A stretch of 57,073 bases of DNA from IMG/VR virus record IMGVR_UViG_3300036860_000377, positions 1-57,073 of that record; one strand, 5' to 3'. The first letter of the stretch is position 1, and each line of letters starts with the position of its first letter. Made by a program: the position numbers and the translations under genes. The notes under the pieces are model-generated. The model was not told where the DNA came from. It saw only the letters and a program-made list of their open reading frames with translations, and did no database searches. This DNA is from a virus. Below are positions 24,552 to 32,157 of the stretch, piece after piece.

Positions 24552-26608
24552 GGTTCCTCTATGGCGTGCCGCGAACGCCAGACGTCACGCCACCCTCGCG
24601 GTTCGTCAAGATTCCGACGCCGATCCCTCTAGCAGGCAAGCCGTACCGGATCATTGCCCCGCTCAAGCCGGACCCGGATCGCATTCTCCGGTCGACGTTG
24701 ATCGGCCAAGTGCTCCTCCCGATCCCGGCGTTGTTGTTCCTAAAGCCGCTCAAGGCGGTCGCCCAGCCGATCGCGACCGTAGCCGCCTCTGCGCTCCTCA
24801 CGTTCACCCTGCCCGCGGCCCCGCAAGTCACGACGGTCCCGAAGCCGCTGACCGCTGTCGTCCAATCAGCCGAGGATGCCCTTCGCCCGACGCGCCTGTT
24901 TGGCTCCGCGCCGGAGCCCGGCCTTCCGAATCTCCTGTTCCAGCGCCCGCTGGCCGGGATTCCACAGCCCGACATCGTGGTGCGGGCGCCCGCACTTGTC
25001 AGCGTGCCGGTTGCGGAGCGGACGCCGCTCTTCTTGCGCCCCCTGGTGGGCGTCGATCAGCCGATTCCATTCGTCGGGCCGCCGAGTCTCATCACAGTTC
25101 GATTCGCCGATCTGATTCCGCCAACCCGCCTCTTCGGCGTCGAGCAGCCGCCGTTTGTCAACCCGCCGTCCCGACTCCTTCAGGTGCCGGTGGCAGAGAC
25201 CCCGCCGTCGTTCCCGGACCTCCTTTTCTTCCGTCCGCTCGCAGGGGTCCTCCAGCCCGAGCCGGGACTGCGATCGATCTCGCTGCTTGTCGGCGGGCGG
25301 TTGCCGTTCACGGCGGCCCCTCTTGATCTCCTCTTCCAGCGGCCCCTGCAAGGCCGCCCGGTCGATCTACCCCAGGCGTCGGCTCCCGCGATCATTCGGG
25401 TGCCCTTCGCGGAGGCGGTGCCGACATTCCTCCGTCCACTCCGCGGGCTGTGCATTGAGCCGGAACCAGAGTTCGGCTCGGTTGTTCTCTTCGGACTTGA
25501 GCCAGACCGCGATGTGTTGTTCCTCCGGCCGCTCCAGGGCCGGCCCGCGCACTTCCCGCTGGTCGCCGATCCGCCGCGGATCATTCAAGTGCCCTTCGAA
25601 GTCCCCCTGCCGCCGCTCGACATCCTGTTTCAGCGCCCGCTGGCGGGGATTGTTCAGCGCCCGGTCGTGGTCCGGCCGGCCTTGCTGCTCCAGGTCCCGT
25701 TTGCGGAATTACCGCCCCAGAAGCCCCTCATCGGTATTCTGCAGGCACCGTTCCCCGTCGATCCCTCGCGGATCATCGGGGTGCCCTTTGCAGTGGCCGA
25801 GCCGCCGATTAATATCGGCTTCCAGCGCCCGCTCGTCGGAACGATTCAGCCCGAGGTCCTCGTTCCATCCCCGCGACTCCTCCGTGTTCCGTTCGCTGAC
25901 CTGATCCCATTCCGCCTCATCGTCGCGGGCCTGGACCAACAGCCCCTCATCACTGGTCTATCGAGAATCCTTCGGGTGACGTTCCCGGACGTCACGACTC
26001 CGGCGTTCGATGTTCTCTCTCAGCGTCCGCATCAAGGGGTGGCCCAGCCGGACATCGTCGTCTCACCGTCCTCACTGGTACAGGTTCCCTTTGCGGAGCG
26101 GATCCCGCTCTTCCTTCGCCCTCTGGTGGCCATCGTTCAGCCCGATGTCGTTGTGCCGCCATCGGGTATCGTCCGCGTGCCCGACGCAGAGCTCGTTCCG
26201 TTCCGCCTGGTCCTGCCAGGCATTGTGCAAGCGCCTTTCGTCACCGATCCCTCGCGGATCATCCGGGTACCGTTTGCGGTGCCGTTCATCCCGATCAACG
26301 TCTTGTTCCAGCGGCCGCTCCAGGGGATTCCGAAAGCGCCCTTCGTCGTATCGGCGCCCCTCATCATTCACGTTCTCTTTGCCGAGCGCACGCCGCCGCC
26401 GCGAGCGATGCGGGGCATCGAGCAGGCCCTCATTGAGGTCCGGCTACCGACGATCATTCCCAAGTGGCCGCTGGCCTCGGCGGCGCGGTTGCCTGATGTG
26501 ATCATCGGGAGTGCGCCGAATCTGCTGGCCCGTCGGACGGCGGTCTCGCTCAATCCTGACCGCCGCGCTCCCTCATTGAATCCGCGGAGGACAGCCCCCA
26601 ATGTGTGA
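24548..26608 (+). CDS. Proline-rich tandem-repeat protein of unknown family
   Basis: The 686-residue protein is built almost entirely of about 18 degenerate repeats of 30-37 residues. The core of each reads roughly LFQRPLAGIxQP, then a short variable piece, then a Pro-Ser/Arg pair and IIRVPFAE, ending in one or two Pro. Conserved points are RPL, G, QP and VPFA. The chain is extremely rich in Pro, Val, Leu and Ile, nearly free of Cys, Trp, Tyr and Met, and has a basic end (RRTAPNV). There is no signal peptide. The spacing suits a stacked or filamentous beta/polyproline structure, perhaps a fibre or spacer. It sits between virion-like genes, overlapping the first. I recognise no matching family. 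Confidence 0.75.
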   Translation: MRFLYGVPRTPDVTPPSRFVKIPTPIPLAGKPYRIIAPLKPDPDRILRSTLIGQVLLPIPALLFLKPLKAVAQPIATVAASALLTFTLPAAPQVTTVPKPLTAVVQSAEDALRPTRLFGSAPEPGLPNLLFQRPLAGIPQPDIVVRAPALVSVPVAERTPLFLRPLVGVDQPIPFVGPPSLITVRFADLIPPTRLFGVEQPPFVNPPSRLLQVPVAETPPSFPDLLFFRPLAGVLQPEPGLRSISLLVGGRLPFTAAPLDLLFQRPLQGRPVDLPQASAPAIIRVPFAEAVPTFLRPLRGLCIEPEPEFGSVVLFGLEPDRDVLFLRPLQGRPAHFPLVADPPRIIQVPFEVPLPPLDILFQRPLAGIVQRPVVVRPALLLQVPFAELPPQKPLIGILQAPFPVDPSRIIGVPFAVAEPPINIGFQRPLVGTIQPEVLVPSPRLLRVPFADLIPFRLIVAGLDQQPLITGLSRILRVTFPDVTTPAFDVLSQRPHQGVAQPDIVVSPSSLVQVPFAERIPLFLRPLVAIVQPDVVVPPSGIVRVPDAELVPFRLVLPGIVQAPFVTDPSRIIRVPFAVPFIPINVLFQRPLQGIPKAPFVVSAPLIIHVLFAERTPPPRAMRGIEQALIEVRLPTIIPKWPLASAARLPDVIIGSAPNLLARRTAVSLNPDRRAPSLNPRRTAPNV

Positions 26609-26617
26609 GGTGCTCTG

Positions 26618-26935
26618 ATGGCAACGACAGATCTCACGACCGGATGGACGGCACCGATCGATCACCAGCTCCTAGCAAATGACATCCCACTCGACGTGAC
26701 GGGTATGACGGTTGAGCTCGTCCTCACTGATCGTAACGGTGTGGCCATCGACACGTCCGGCGATATCACCGTCGAAGACGCCGCGACCGGGAAGGTGCGG
26801 TACAACCCGGACCCCGCGGATATCGACCACACGAGGGAACCGTATACGTGTCACTGGAAGGTCACCGACGGCGGCGGTAAGGTCGCTTATTTCCCGAACG
26901 GCGGGCCGGACGTGTACCGGATCTTTAAGGCATGA
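26618..26935 (+). CDS. Baseplate BppU-N-like beta domain protein, 105 aa
   Basis: The product resembles the small N-terminal beta domain of phage baseplate upper proteins: an early DITLDVTGMTVELVLTDRNG-like stretch, a central GKVRYNPDPADID and a late YFPNGGPDVYRI. Standing alone it may be an adaptor on the tail tip. Its stop overlaps the next start (ATGA). Confidence 0.55.
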   Translation: MATTDLTTGWTAPIDHQLLANDIPLDVTGMTVELVLTDRNGVAIDTSGDITVEDAATGKVRYNPDPADIDHTREPYTCHWKVTDGGGKVAYFPNGGPDVYRIFKA

Positions 26936-27189
26936 CCGACGTTCCCAAGAACGGCACTCGCTGGACGATCCTCGCGATGCTCGTCTTCGTGGCGAGCACG
27001 TTCATTGGCGGCTATACCTTCATTAATGCCAACTTCGTGACGCGCCGGGAGTTCGATGAAGTGAAGATGGAGCAGGCGCGCCGCACGCCGATCGTCTACG
27101 GATCCATCAACACGACAGCCTTCGAATTGGTTGAGATCAAACGGCGCTTGGAAATCATCGAGTCTCTACTCCGAAAGGAGCGGCGGTGA
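26932..27189 (+). CDS. Membrane-anchored coiled-coil protein, 85 aa
   Basis: A short basic start, one transmembrane segment (about residues 11-32) and a C-terminal helix with heptad character ending in RRLEIIESLLRKERR. The shape recalls XhlA-type lysis proteins that associate with holins. It opens the lysis-type cluster. Confidence 0.55.
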   Translation: MTDVPKNGTRWTILAMLVFVASTFIGGYTFINANFVTRREFDEVKMEQARRTPIVYGSINTTAFELVEIKRRLEIIESLLRKERR

Positions 27190-27479
27190 AGGCGTTCGTA
27201 GTGGGGCTCGCCAGCGTCAATTTGCTGCTCGTGCTCGTCACCTGGTACTACTACTTCCGGGTGTGGTGGGCGACCAGTGGGGACTTCGAGGGCGCCGTGC
27301 CTTTTCACGTCGTCATGGTTGGTCTCTCCTACGTCATCTTCGCCGGCTTGGCGCTGGAGCATGTCGACGGTTGGCGCGGCCTGGCAACCCTGTTCGCCTA
27401 TGCGATGGCGACCGGCTCTTTGGCCTGGGTGCTGTATTACGAGCGCATGCGGTTTCTGACACTGCGGAGGCTATCGTGA
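27186..27479 (+). CDS. Three-TM membrane protein, holin candidate
   Basis: A GTG start overlaps the preceding stop. The 97-residue protein has three hydrophobic segments (about residues 4-26, 40-58 and 66-86) and a basic C-terminus (RMRFLTLRRLS), the class I holin layout. It would permeabilise the inner membrane at lysis. Sequence identity to a named holin family is not apparent. Confidence 0.55.
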   Translation: MKAFVVGLASVNLLLVLVTWYYYFRVWWATSGDFEGAVPFHVVMVGLSYVIFAGLALEHVDGWRGLATLFAYAMATGSLAWVLYYERMRFLTLRRLS

Positions 27480-27643
27480 GAGAGATCCTCGTCGCCGAGC
27501 CGACGCTTGTTCGGCATTGTCCCTACTGCGGGGCGGAGATCATCGGAGACCGGATGTGTCTGGTCCATCTGATCGTCGATGATGAGTGGGCGGCGGGCAA
27601 TCGAGCGATGTGCGCCTTCCTGCACCGGAGGAGGGAAGAATGA
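27476..27643 (+). CDS. Zinc-ribbon mini-protein, 55 aa
   Basis: GGAGG is placed well before the GTG at 27476, which overlaps the previous stop. The product has HCPYCG near residue 14 and later CLVH and a lone Cys, giving one possible metal site. Unknown role. Confidence 0.55.
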   Translation: MREILVAEPTLVRHCPYCGAEIIGDRMCLVHLIVDDEWAAGNRAMCAFLHRRREE

Positions 27644-27993
27644 GAAAGACACTGGTCGCCGCGCTGCTCTGCTGGACCGTCGTCGCCGAGCCCGGCCGTG
27701 TTCTCGACGGCGATACCTTCGACGCGAAGCTCTGGATCTGGCCCGCGATCTACACGCTCGACAAGGTGCGCGTGCTGGGCGTGGACACGCCGGAGATAAC
27801 TGGCGGCACGCCAGAGACGCGGGCTGCCGCCCAAGCGGCGAAGGCGTTCACGGCCGCATGGCTCGCGAAGGGCGAGATCTTGGTCGAAGTGTGTAAAAGA
27901 GACAGCTTCGGCCGGTTGCTTGGAAGAGTAACTCGACAAGGTGAAGATTTAGCCGATGCGCTGATAAAAACCGGAATGGGAGTGCCGCGTTGA
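27640..27993 (+). CDS. Secreted thermonuclease-like (SNase) protein, 117 aa
   Basis: The start is at 27640 after GGAGGGAAG. Residues 1-16 are a signal-peptide-like MRKTLVAALLCWTVVA. The rest shows the staphylococcal nuclease motifs: VLDGDTF, KVRVLGVDTPE (catalytic Arg and Glu) and RDSFGRLLGRV (second catalytic Arg), so all key residues are present. The fold is a little shorter than full SNase. It would degrade nucleic acid outside the cytoplasm. Its place among lysis genes is unusual and suggests clearing of host DNA at release or blocking of competing DNA. Confidence 0.75.
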   Translation: MRKTLVAALLCWTVVAEPGRVLDGDTFDAKLWIWPAIYTLDKVRVLGVDTPEITGGTPETRAAAQAAKAFTAAWLAKGEILVEVCKRDSFGRLLGRVTRQGEDLADALIKTGMGVPR

Positions 27994-28268
27994 CCGTCGA
28001 GCGGCCCGTCGGAATGCCAGATTACATGCGGCCGGATTTGGACCTGGGCGGCGACGTCTATGTCGAATTCACGCATTGGTCGAAGGAGCATCACCCCGAT
28101 GCGCCGGATCCAGCCGGCGGCCTGCTTTGGCGTCCTGAGAACGAACGCTTCGGGCGCCCGATCTGGACGCTCAGCGCCATGGAGCCGCTCGATCTCGCGC
28201 CGTCTTTTCTCTGTCACTGCGGCTTCCACGGATTCATTCGGCAAGGGCGATGGGTGTCGGTGTCATGA
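27990..28268 (+). CDS. DUF6527-like protein, 92 aa
   Basis: A TTG start at 27990 overlaps the preceding TGA. The C-terminal half has LDLAPSFLCHCGFHGFIRQGRW, which resembles the conserved end of DUF6527 proteins common in phage and mobile-element clusters. The quoted stretch includes Cys/His residues that may bind metal. Function unknown. Confidence 0.5.
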   Translation: MTVERPVGMPDYMRPDLDLGGDVYVEFTHWSKEHHPDAPDPAGGLLWRPENERFGRPIWTLSAMEPLDLAPSFLCHCGFHGFIRQGRWVSVS

Positions 28269-28702
28269 ATCTCCACCTCACCCGCAAGTGGTTCACCGAT
28301 CACTCGACCATCGGCGAGTTGATGCTCGATGGGAAGTGGGAGTGTCTGGTTCTGGAGCCCGCAGCGAAGGGCGAGCACCCACGCATCCCGACAGGCCGCT
28401 ACCGTGTCGTCCTCACGCCCAGCGGCCGCGCGAAAGCTGGGACGCTCTGGTCACCGCGGCCTGATCACGCGCTGCCGCTGCTGCTCGATGTGCCAGGGCG
28501 CGAAGCGATCCGCGTCCACGCGGGGAATTCATCGAAGGACACCGAGGGCTGCCTACTCGTTGGTGAGCGCCGCTTCGCAGACACACTCGACGGCAGCCGG
28601 ATCGCGCTCATCGCCCTGATGGCGGAGCTCGACATGGGCCTGGCCGATGGAGGCGAGGTCTACATCACGATCGTCGATGCTGACGAAGGGGTGCTCGCAT
28701 GA
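28265..28702 (+). CDS. DUF5675-family protein, candidate cell-wall enzyme
   Basis: The 145-residue product fits DUF5675: an early STIGELMLDG, then LEPAAKGEHPRIPTGRYRVV, and the strongest motif IRVHAGNSSKDTEGCLLVG. The His-x-Gly-Asn and Gly-Cys pair recalls the active site of L,D-transpeptidase (YkuD) folds. The gene lies in the lysis cluster, which lacks a classical endolysin, so a wall-cleaving role is attractive but unproven. Confidence 0.65.
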   Translation: MNLHLTRKWFTDHSTIGELMLDGKWECLVLEPAAKGEHPRIPTGRYRVVLTPSGRAKAGTLWSPRPDHALPLLLDVPGREAIRVHAGNSSKDTEGCLLVGERRFADTLDGSRIALIALMAELDMGLADGGEVYITIVDADEGVLA

Positions 28703-28890
28703 AGCACTGCGCGACGTGCAATTGCCCAGAGGCGAACGATACCGCCCATCCCTACGGGACCTGCTCGGGATGTGGCGCCGCCATGCCTTCGCCGGCTGCG
28801 ACGCACGTCTGCGTGGTCTGGAGCCGGTTCATCATCGACAACACGGGATGCCGTCCAATGCCCGGACTGTTCTTCACGGTCAAGATGTGA
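28699..28890 (+). CDS. Cys-rich mini-protein, 63 aa
   Basis: ATGA overlap with the previous gene. The product has CATCNC and CSGCG, enough for one zinc site, and a short hydrophobic end. Unknown role. Confidence 0.5.
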   Translation: MKHCATCNCPEANDTAHPYGTCSGCGAAMPSPAATHVCVVWSRFIIDNTGCRPMPGLFFTVKM

Positions 28891-29195
28891 CCGGCCTCCT
28901 CCCTCCCCTCGACAAGACGACGCTCACGCTGCTCATCGCGGGTATGGTCGGCTCGTTCCTCCATGCGCTGGTGACCTTCGATCGCCGGACACTCAGCCGC
29001 CAGACTGCCGTCGAGACGGTGCTGGGGGGGCTCGCCGGTCCATTGCTTCAGAGCATCCCGGTATTCCTGGACCTACGGCCGTGGGGCCAGGTCGTGGCCA
29101 CACTCGTCATCACCTACGCGGTGCCGGACGTCGTCATCAACCTGATCCGACAGCTCGCGGCCAAATGGGGCGCGAAAGCCGGAGGTAGCCCATGA
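28887..29195 (+). CDS. Second holin-like membrane protein, 102 aa
   Basis: The GTG at 28887 overlaps the previous stop (GTGA). The product has hydrophobic segments at about residues 11-28, 41-60 and 68-88, then a basic end (RQLAAKWGAKAG). Shape and place fit a holin or holin partner to the protein at 27186. Confidence 0.5.
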   Translation: MTGLLPPLDKTTLTLLIAGMVGSFLHALVTFDRRTLSRQTAVETVLGGLAGPLLQSIPVFLDLRPWGQVVATLVITYAVPDVVINLIRQLAAKWGAKAGGSP

Positions 29196-29338
29196 GCCAC
29201 TTCGTGCTCGGCCTCGCCATCGGGCTCGTGTTCGGGATCGTGACCGGCGGTATTCTCACGCATCTCTACGCCGATAACCTCGTCAACCAGTTTCGCGCCG
29301 AGATTCAATCTCTCGAAGCACGACTGCGGCCAAGGTGA
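29192..29338 (+). CDS. Single-TM mini-protein, 48 aa
   Basis: ATGA overlap at 29192. The product is one transmembrane helix (VLGLAIGLVFGIVTGGILTH) and a short amphipathic tail ending RLRPR. It is likely part of the lysis set, perhaps an antiholin or accessory peptide. Confidence 0.5.
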   Translation: MSHFVLGLAIGLVFGIVTGGILTHLYADNLVNQFRAEIQSLEARLRPR

Positions 29339-29772
29339 TTTGCGCCTTTCTCCTCTCAAGGTCCTTGCGTTGCTGGGTTATCACTGGTGGCATACTCTTG
29401 GCGCTTGCTGCCGGCTCCTGGGCACTCGGCAAGGTCACGGATTGGAGGATCGGCCTGCCCGCGGCCATCAAGGAGGACCAGGGCGTCCGCCAAGAGCTCC
29501 AGGACACCAAGGAGCAGCTGGCCACGTCTCAGGGCGCTATCCGGGAGATGAGCAAGCAGATCGGCACGCTGACCGTGGAGGCGAACGGCCACAAGGCGAA
29601 GGCGCTCGCGGCCGCGGCGCGGGCCCAGACCGCGGCGGGCGAGGTGGCGAGGCTGCGGGGGCTGGTCAGCGACCTGGAGGCGGCGAGAAAAGCCACCCCG
29701 GTGCCCAGGAGCGCCGAGGAGGCCGCGGCCGCGCTCAGGGCCTTGGGCTACCCCGCGGAGGCTCGCCCTTGA
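29335..29772 (+). CDS. Rz-like inner-membrane spanin candidate, 145 aa
   Basis: A GTG start overlaps the previous stop. A transmembrane segment (about residues 13-30) is followed by a long charged helix with coiled-coil character and an Ala-rich end. This is the i-spanin layout: anchored in the inner membrane and reaching through the periplasm. The next gene would be the partner. Confidence 0.55.
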   Translation: MICAFLLSRSLRCWVITGGILLALAAGSWALGKVTDWRIGLPAAIKEDQGVRQELQDTKEQLATSQGAIREMSKQIGTLTVEANGHKAKALAAAARAQTAAGEVARLRGLVSDLEAARKATPVPRSAEEAAAALRALGYPAEARP

Positions 29773-30230
29773 GGCGCGCCGTGCTGGCGGCGGCCATCTT
29801 GGCGGTGACCACGGGATCGGCTGCGGCACAGGGACCGGCCGTGATCCTGCCCGAGGAGTCGGCGGTACGAGCTGCCGCCGACCTCGCCAGCGCACGCAAG
29901 GCCGACGCGATCATCGAAAGTCTCAAGGCCGAGATCGAGGCGCAGCGCCGGCAGATGACCGAACTCCAGGCCCAGGTCGACGAACTCCGCGCCGAAGCCC
30001 ACGCCCGCGAAATCGCAATGGCGATCGCCGAGGACCGGGAGAAGCGGCGGCAGGAGGATGATGGGCGGGTGGCCACGGCCTTTGCCCGAGCCGAGGCCAC
30101 CATCGAACGGAGCGAGAAGGCACTGGAGAAGGCACAGGCGAGGATCGAGTCGCTCGAACGTCGGCAGTTCTGGTCGGCGATCCTCGGTCCCCTCGGCCTG
30201 GTGATCGGGTTCCTGGCTCGAGGGTTCTAG
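29769..30230 (+). CDS. Exported coiled-coil protein, possible spanin partner, 153 aa
   Basis: A TTG start at 29769 overlaps the previous stop. Residues 1-21 resemble a signal peptide ending AAAQG. A long coiled coil follows (about 35-130), and a C-terminal hydrophobic helix (FWSAILGPLGLVIGFLARGF) ends the protein. There is no lipobox, so it is not a standard o-spanin; a unimolecular-spanin-like or phage envelope role is possible. Confidence 0.5.
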   Translation: MRRAVLAAAILAVTTGSAAAQGPAVILPEESAVRAAADLASARKADAIIESLKAEIEAQRRQMTELQAQVDELRAEAHAREIAMAIAEDREKRRQEDDGRVATAFARAEATIERSEKALEKAQARIESLERRQFWSAILGPLGLVIGFLARGF

Positions 30231-30231
30231 C

Positions 30232-30873
30232 TCACTTGGATACGAGCGACCTCGTCGTCGAGACGAGGTCGCGGCCCGCCTCCGTCGTGAGGCGATTCAG
30301 GATCGGTGCGAAGCCCGGATCGATTCTGAAGTAGTATGCCTGTCGCGGTTCAGCGCGTAATGCCTGGGTGATCTCCTCGCGGGTGAAGAACATGCTGTAG
30401 TACACGACGCCGAGCACCCGATCACCCGGCGGGATCTTGATGGCGGCGTGTTCCCCGGCCGCGATGGCGTAGAGTTCCGTGCCATCAACAGTCACGGTGA
30501 GGATCGCTCCGCCACCGATGAAGCGAAGCTCTCGGGCGATGATGACCTCGGCAGCATCGTCCTGAACAACAGGCAGCGTCCCGACCAGCCCATGGGCGCA
30601 GCCGGCGAGCATGAGGAGGCCAGCAAGACAGAGCAGCTTCGACGTTAACCGGCCATGTGGCCTCTCCGGATCGACCTCTTCATACTCGTCGTCGTCATCC
30701 TGCACGGGCCCGAGCCCGAACAGCATCGCGAACGTCACGATGGGCGAGAAGACAAGGCTGAGGAAGAACCAGCCGCCGCGATTTCGGTGTAGCCGACCGG
30801 CGTAGAACATCGCCGCGAGGCTCAGCGGAATCGTAAGGAAGACGTAAACGACGATCAAGTCGATGAAGTTCAT
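30232..30873 (-). CDS. Membrane protein with internal lipobox, DUF2846-like
   Basis: The 213-residue reverse-strand product has a very strong ribosome site (GGAGGAGG before the ATG). Residues 1-60 form two membrane helices (IDLIVVYVFLTIPLSLAAMF and WFFLSLVFSPIVTFAMLFG). An acidic linker follows, then a second hydrophobic run ending LLMLAGC, a perfect lipobox, at about 84-95, and a mature domain with the DUF2846-like pattern DGTELYAIAAGEHAAIKIPPG. It looks like a fusion of a membrane protein with a lipoprotein. No standard start codon lies just before the lipobox helix. Envelope function in the lysogen is likely. Confidence 0.65.
   Translation of the reverse strand: MNFIDLIVVYVFLTIPLSLAAMFYAGRLHRNRGGWFFLSLVFSPIVTFAMLFGLGPVQDDDDEYEEVDPERPHGRLTSKLLCLAGLLMLAGCAHGLVGTLPVVQDDAAEVIIARELRFIGGGAILTVTVDGTELYAIAAGEHAAIKIPPGDRVLGVVYYSMFFTREEITQALRAEPRQAYYFRIDPGFAPILNRLTTEAGRDLVSTTRSLVSK
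30246..30272. terminator. Perfect hairpin at the convergent gene junction
   Basis: Two perfect 11-base arms (30246-30256 and 30262-30272) close a 5-base loop, just past the end of the plus-strand lysis operon and inside the 3' end of the reverse-strand gene. No T-tract follows on either strand, so intrinsic termination is doubtful. Its place suggests a barrier between converging transcripts. Confidence 0.45.
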
Positions 30874-31059
30874 TGCCTCCTCCTCACCACGGAATGAAGT
30901 CTAGCAGACGCGTACCTAGCGCAGCTATGAAGGCGGGCTACCACCACCCAGATCCCCCGATGTAGTTGAGTAGCCTCGCCACGGGTACCAGCCACATGGC
31001 CGCCTCGGTCACGCCCCGAAAGAAATCGACGTAGATTACGTTTCCCCGCCGGGCCCGCG
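30874..31059. other. Non-coding stretch between two reverse-strand genes
   Basis: These 186 bases hold the ribosome site of the 30873 gene at one end. I see no convincing gene. TAGACT on the minus strand near 30900 could be a -10 box, but no -35 partner fits. The stretch probably holds the promoter of the lipobox gene. Confidence 0.4.
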
Positions 31060-31401
31060 CTACTTTTTGACCGGGATGGCGGAACGTCGTCCCGATGCCG
31101 GCACATCCTCAATGGCGAGCACCGTCTCGATGAGGGTCCAGTCTCGGCCCGACCCGCGCGTTCGTCTCCATAAACTGTCCAGCAGGCGATGCGCCCTCGC
31201 GAGCGGAGCCGCCTGGGGATCCGGCCGAGCCACCTGCTCCTTGATAAGTGCGAGCAGCCGATAGGCCGGCACGTTGTCCGTCTCCCTCCATCCCCTCCAC
31301 GTCTTCTCGTTCACGCCGTGGATGAGGCGGTCTTCCGAGCCGGCCAAGCGTTCCGCCTCGGCCCACGTAAATGGCGTGGAGTGCGTTCCCTTTCGGCCCA
31401 T
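31060..31401 (-). CDS. Putative lysogeny regulator, 113 aa
   Basis: The reverse-strand product starts at the edge of the divergent promoter region. The first half has FTWAEAERLAG and EKTWRGWRETDNVPAYRLLALI, reading like a small helix-turn-helix with a recognition helix near 32-40. The rest is helical. There is no ribosome site, so it may be read from a leaderless message as lambda cI is. Facing a Cro-like gene across paired operators, it is the natural repressor or repressor-like partner. It lacks a RecA-cleavable peptidase domain, so induction would work some other way. Confidence 0.6.
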   Translation of the reverse strand: MGRKGTHSTPFTWAEAERLAGSEDRLIHGVNEKTWRGWRETDNVPAYRLLALIKEQVARPDPQAAPLARAHRLLDSLWRRTRGSGRDWTLIETVLAIEDVPASGRRSAIPVKK

Positions 31402-31452
31402 ATTTGGTGCCGAAACATTCGGTTGACAAAGGCCGAATCATTCGGCTACGCT
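31400..31452. promoter_or_regulatory. Divergent switch region with two 15-bp operators
   Basis: Operator O2 (31432-31446) is a perfect palindrome with arms GCCGAAT/ATTCGGC around a central C. Operator O1 (31409-31423) is the same sequence with two changes. Rightward, TTGACA (31423-31428) and TACGCT (31447-31452) are 18 bases apart with O2 as the spacer. Leftward, TTGTCA (31429-31424) has O1 in its spacer and a weak AT-rich -10 next to the ATG. A further half-site, TTTCGGC, lies at 31391-31397. Confidence 0.8.
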
Positions 31453-31470
31453 CTGCACCTGAACCTGAAC

Positions 31471-31710
31471 ATGAGGACGGCCACGCGGGAAGTCAAGCGA
31501 CGCACGACGCAGCGCAAGAACGCGCTCAAGACCAGCGGCCACACCTATGACGACCTCGCGCGGCTCGCCGGCGTCTCGTGGCGAATGGTCAAGTTTTGGA
31601 TCGACGGTGAACGGACCAGCGCAAAGATTGCGAAAGCCTTTACCACGCTGACCGGAGAATCGGATTCCATCGACCGTCAACCCCTATCTATCCCATCTGG
31701 TCGCGCGTGA
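31471..31710 (+). CDS. Cro-like helix-turn-helix protein, 79 aa
   Basis: The product is basic at the N-terminus and holds a helix-turn-helix (TYDDLARLAGVSWRMVKFWI, about residues 25-44). It is the first rightward gene after the operators, the cro position, and would repress the regulator on the other side to favour lytic growth. The ATG lacks a clear ribosome site. The frame stays open upstream, but that part runs through the operators and the opposite gene. Confidence 0.7.
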   Translation: MRTATREVKRRTTQRKNALKTSGHTYDDLARLAGVSWRMVKFWIDGERTSAKIAKAFTTLTGESDSIDRQPLSIPSGRA

Positions 31711-31782
31711 TGTCCAGCGAAGCCTCCTCTTTTTTTGTTCTTCGTCTTCACATGGCTTCAACACGCTTCACGGTCCTTCACG

Positions 31783-32157
31783 ATGGCCGGGCGCGTTTTT
31801 CCTAGCCTGAGGGAGGCGCTGCATGGAACTGCGACCGGATATAGCCACGGCATGAAGATGCTCGCTGCGGCACTGGATTACTCGCCCTCCGAACTTTCGA
31901 TGCGCACCACCCTCGGAGGAGACAGCGCGCGTCCCTATCCGGCCGATGACGAACACCTCCTCAAGATCATGCAGGAGACCGGAGATCATAGCTTCTTACT
32001 GACGCTCTGTTCGCTCCTCGGCTACGAGCCGCCGGCGCCGAAGAAGGAGCGTATCGGCGAGCTGGTGCAGCAGCTCGAGGGGGACCTACGACGCGTGGAA
32101 TCAGGCATGCAGCAATTGCGCCTAGCCTTTGGCGACGAGAAGGGGAAAAAGCGGTGA
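31783..32157 (+). CDS. CII-like (phage CP76-type) regulator, 124 aa
   Basis: The pattern SLREALHGTATG, MKMLAAALDYSPSELSMR, EHLLKIMQETGDHSFLLTL and LCSLLGYE matches the Phage_CP76/CII-type regulators of P2-like phages, which act in the lysis-lysogeny decision. A coiled-coil C-terminus follows. ATG 31783 is the preferred start; an upstream TTG at 31735 adds 16 residues. Position after the Cro-like gene supports the call. Confidence 0.65.
   Translation: MAGRVFPSLREALHGTATGYSHGMKMLAAALDYSPSELSMRTTLGGDSARPYPADDEHLLKIMQETGDHSFLLTLCSLLGYEPPAPKKERIGELVQQLEGDLRRVESGMQQLRLAFGDEKGKKR

Noticed and set aside
31710-31803. 30-codon frame after the Cro-like gene
   Set aside because: A TGATG overlap is its only support. 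Its product has no motif, and it runs into the start of the CII-like gene.
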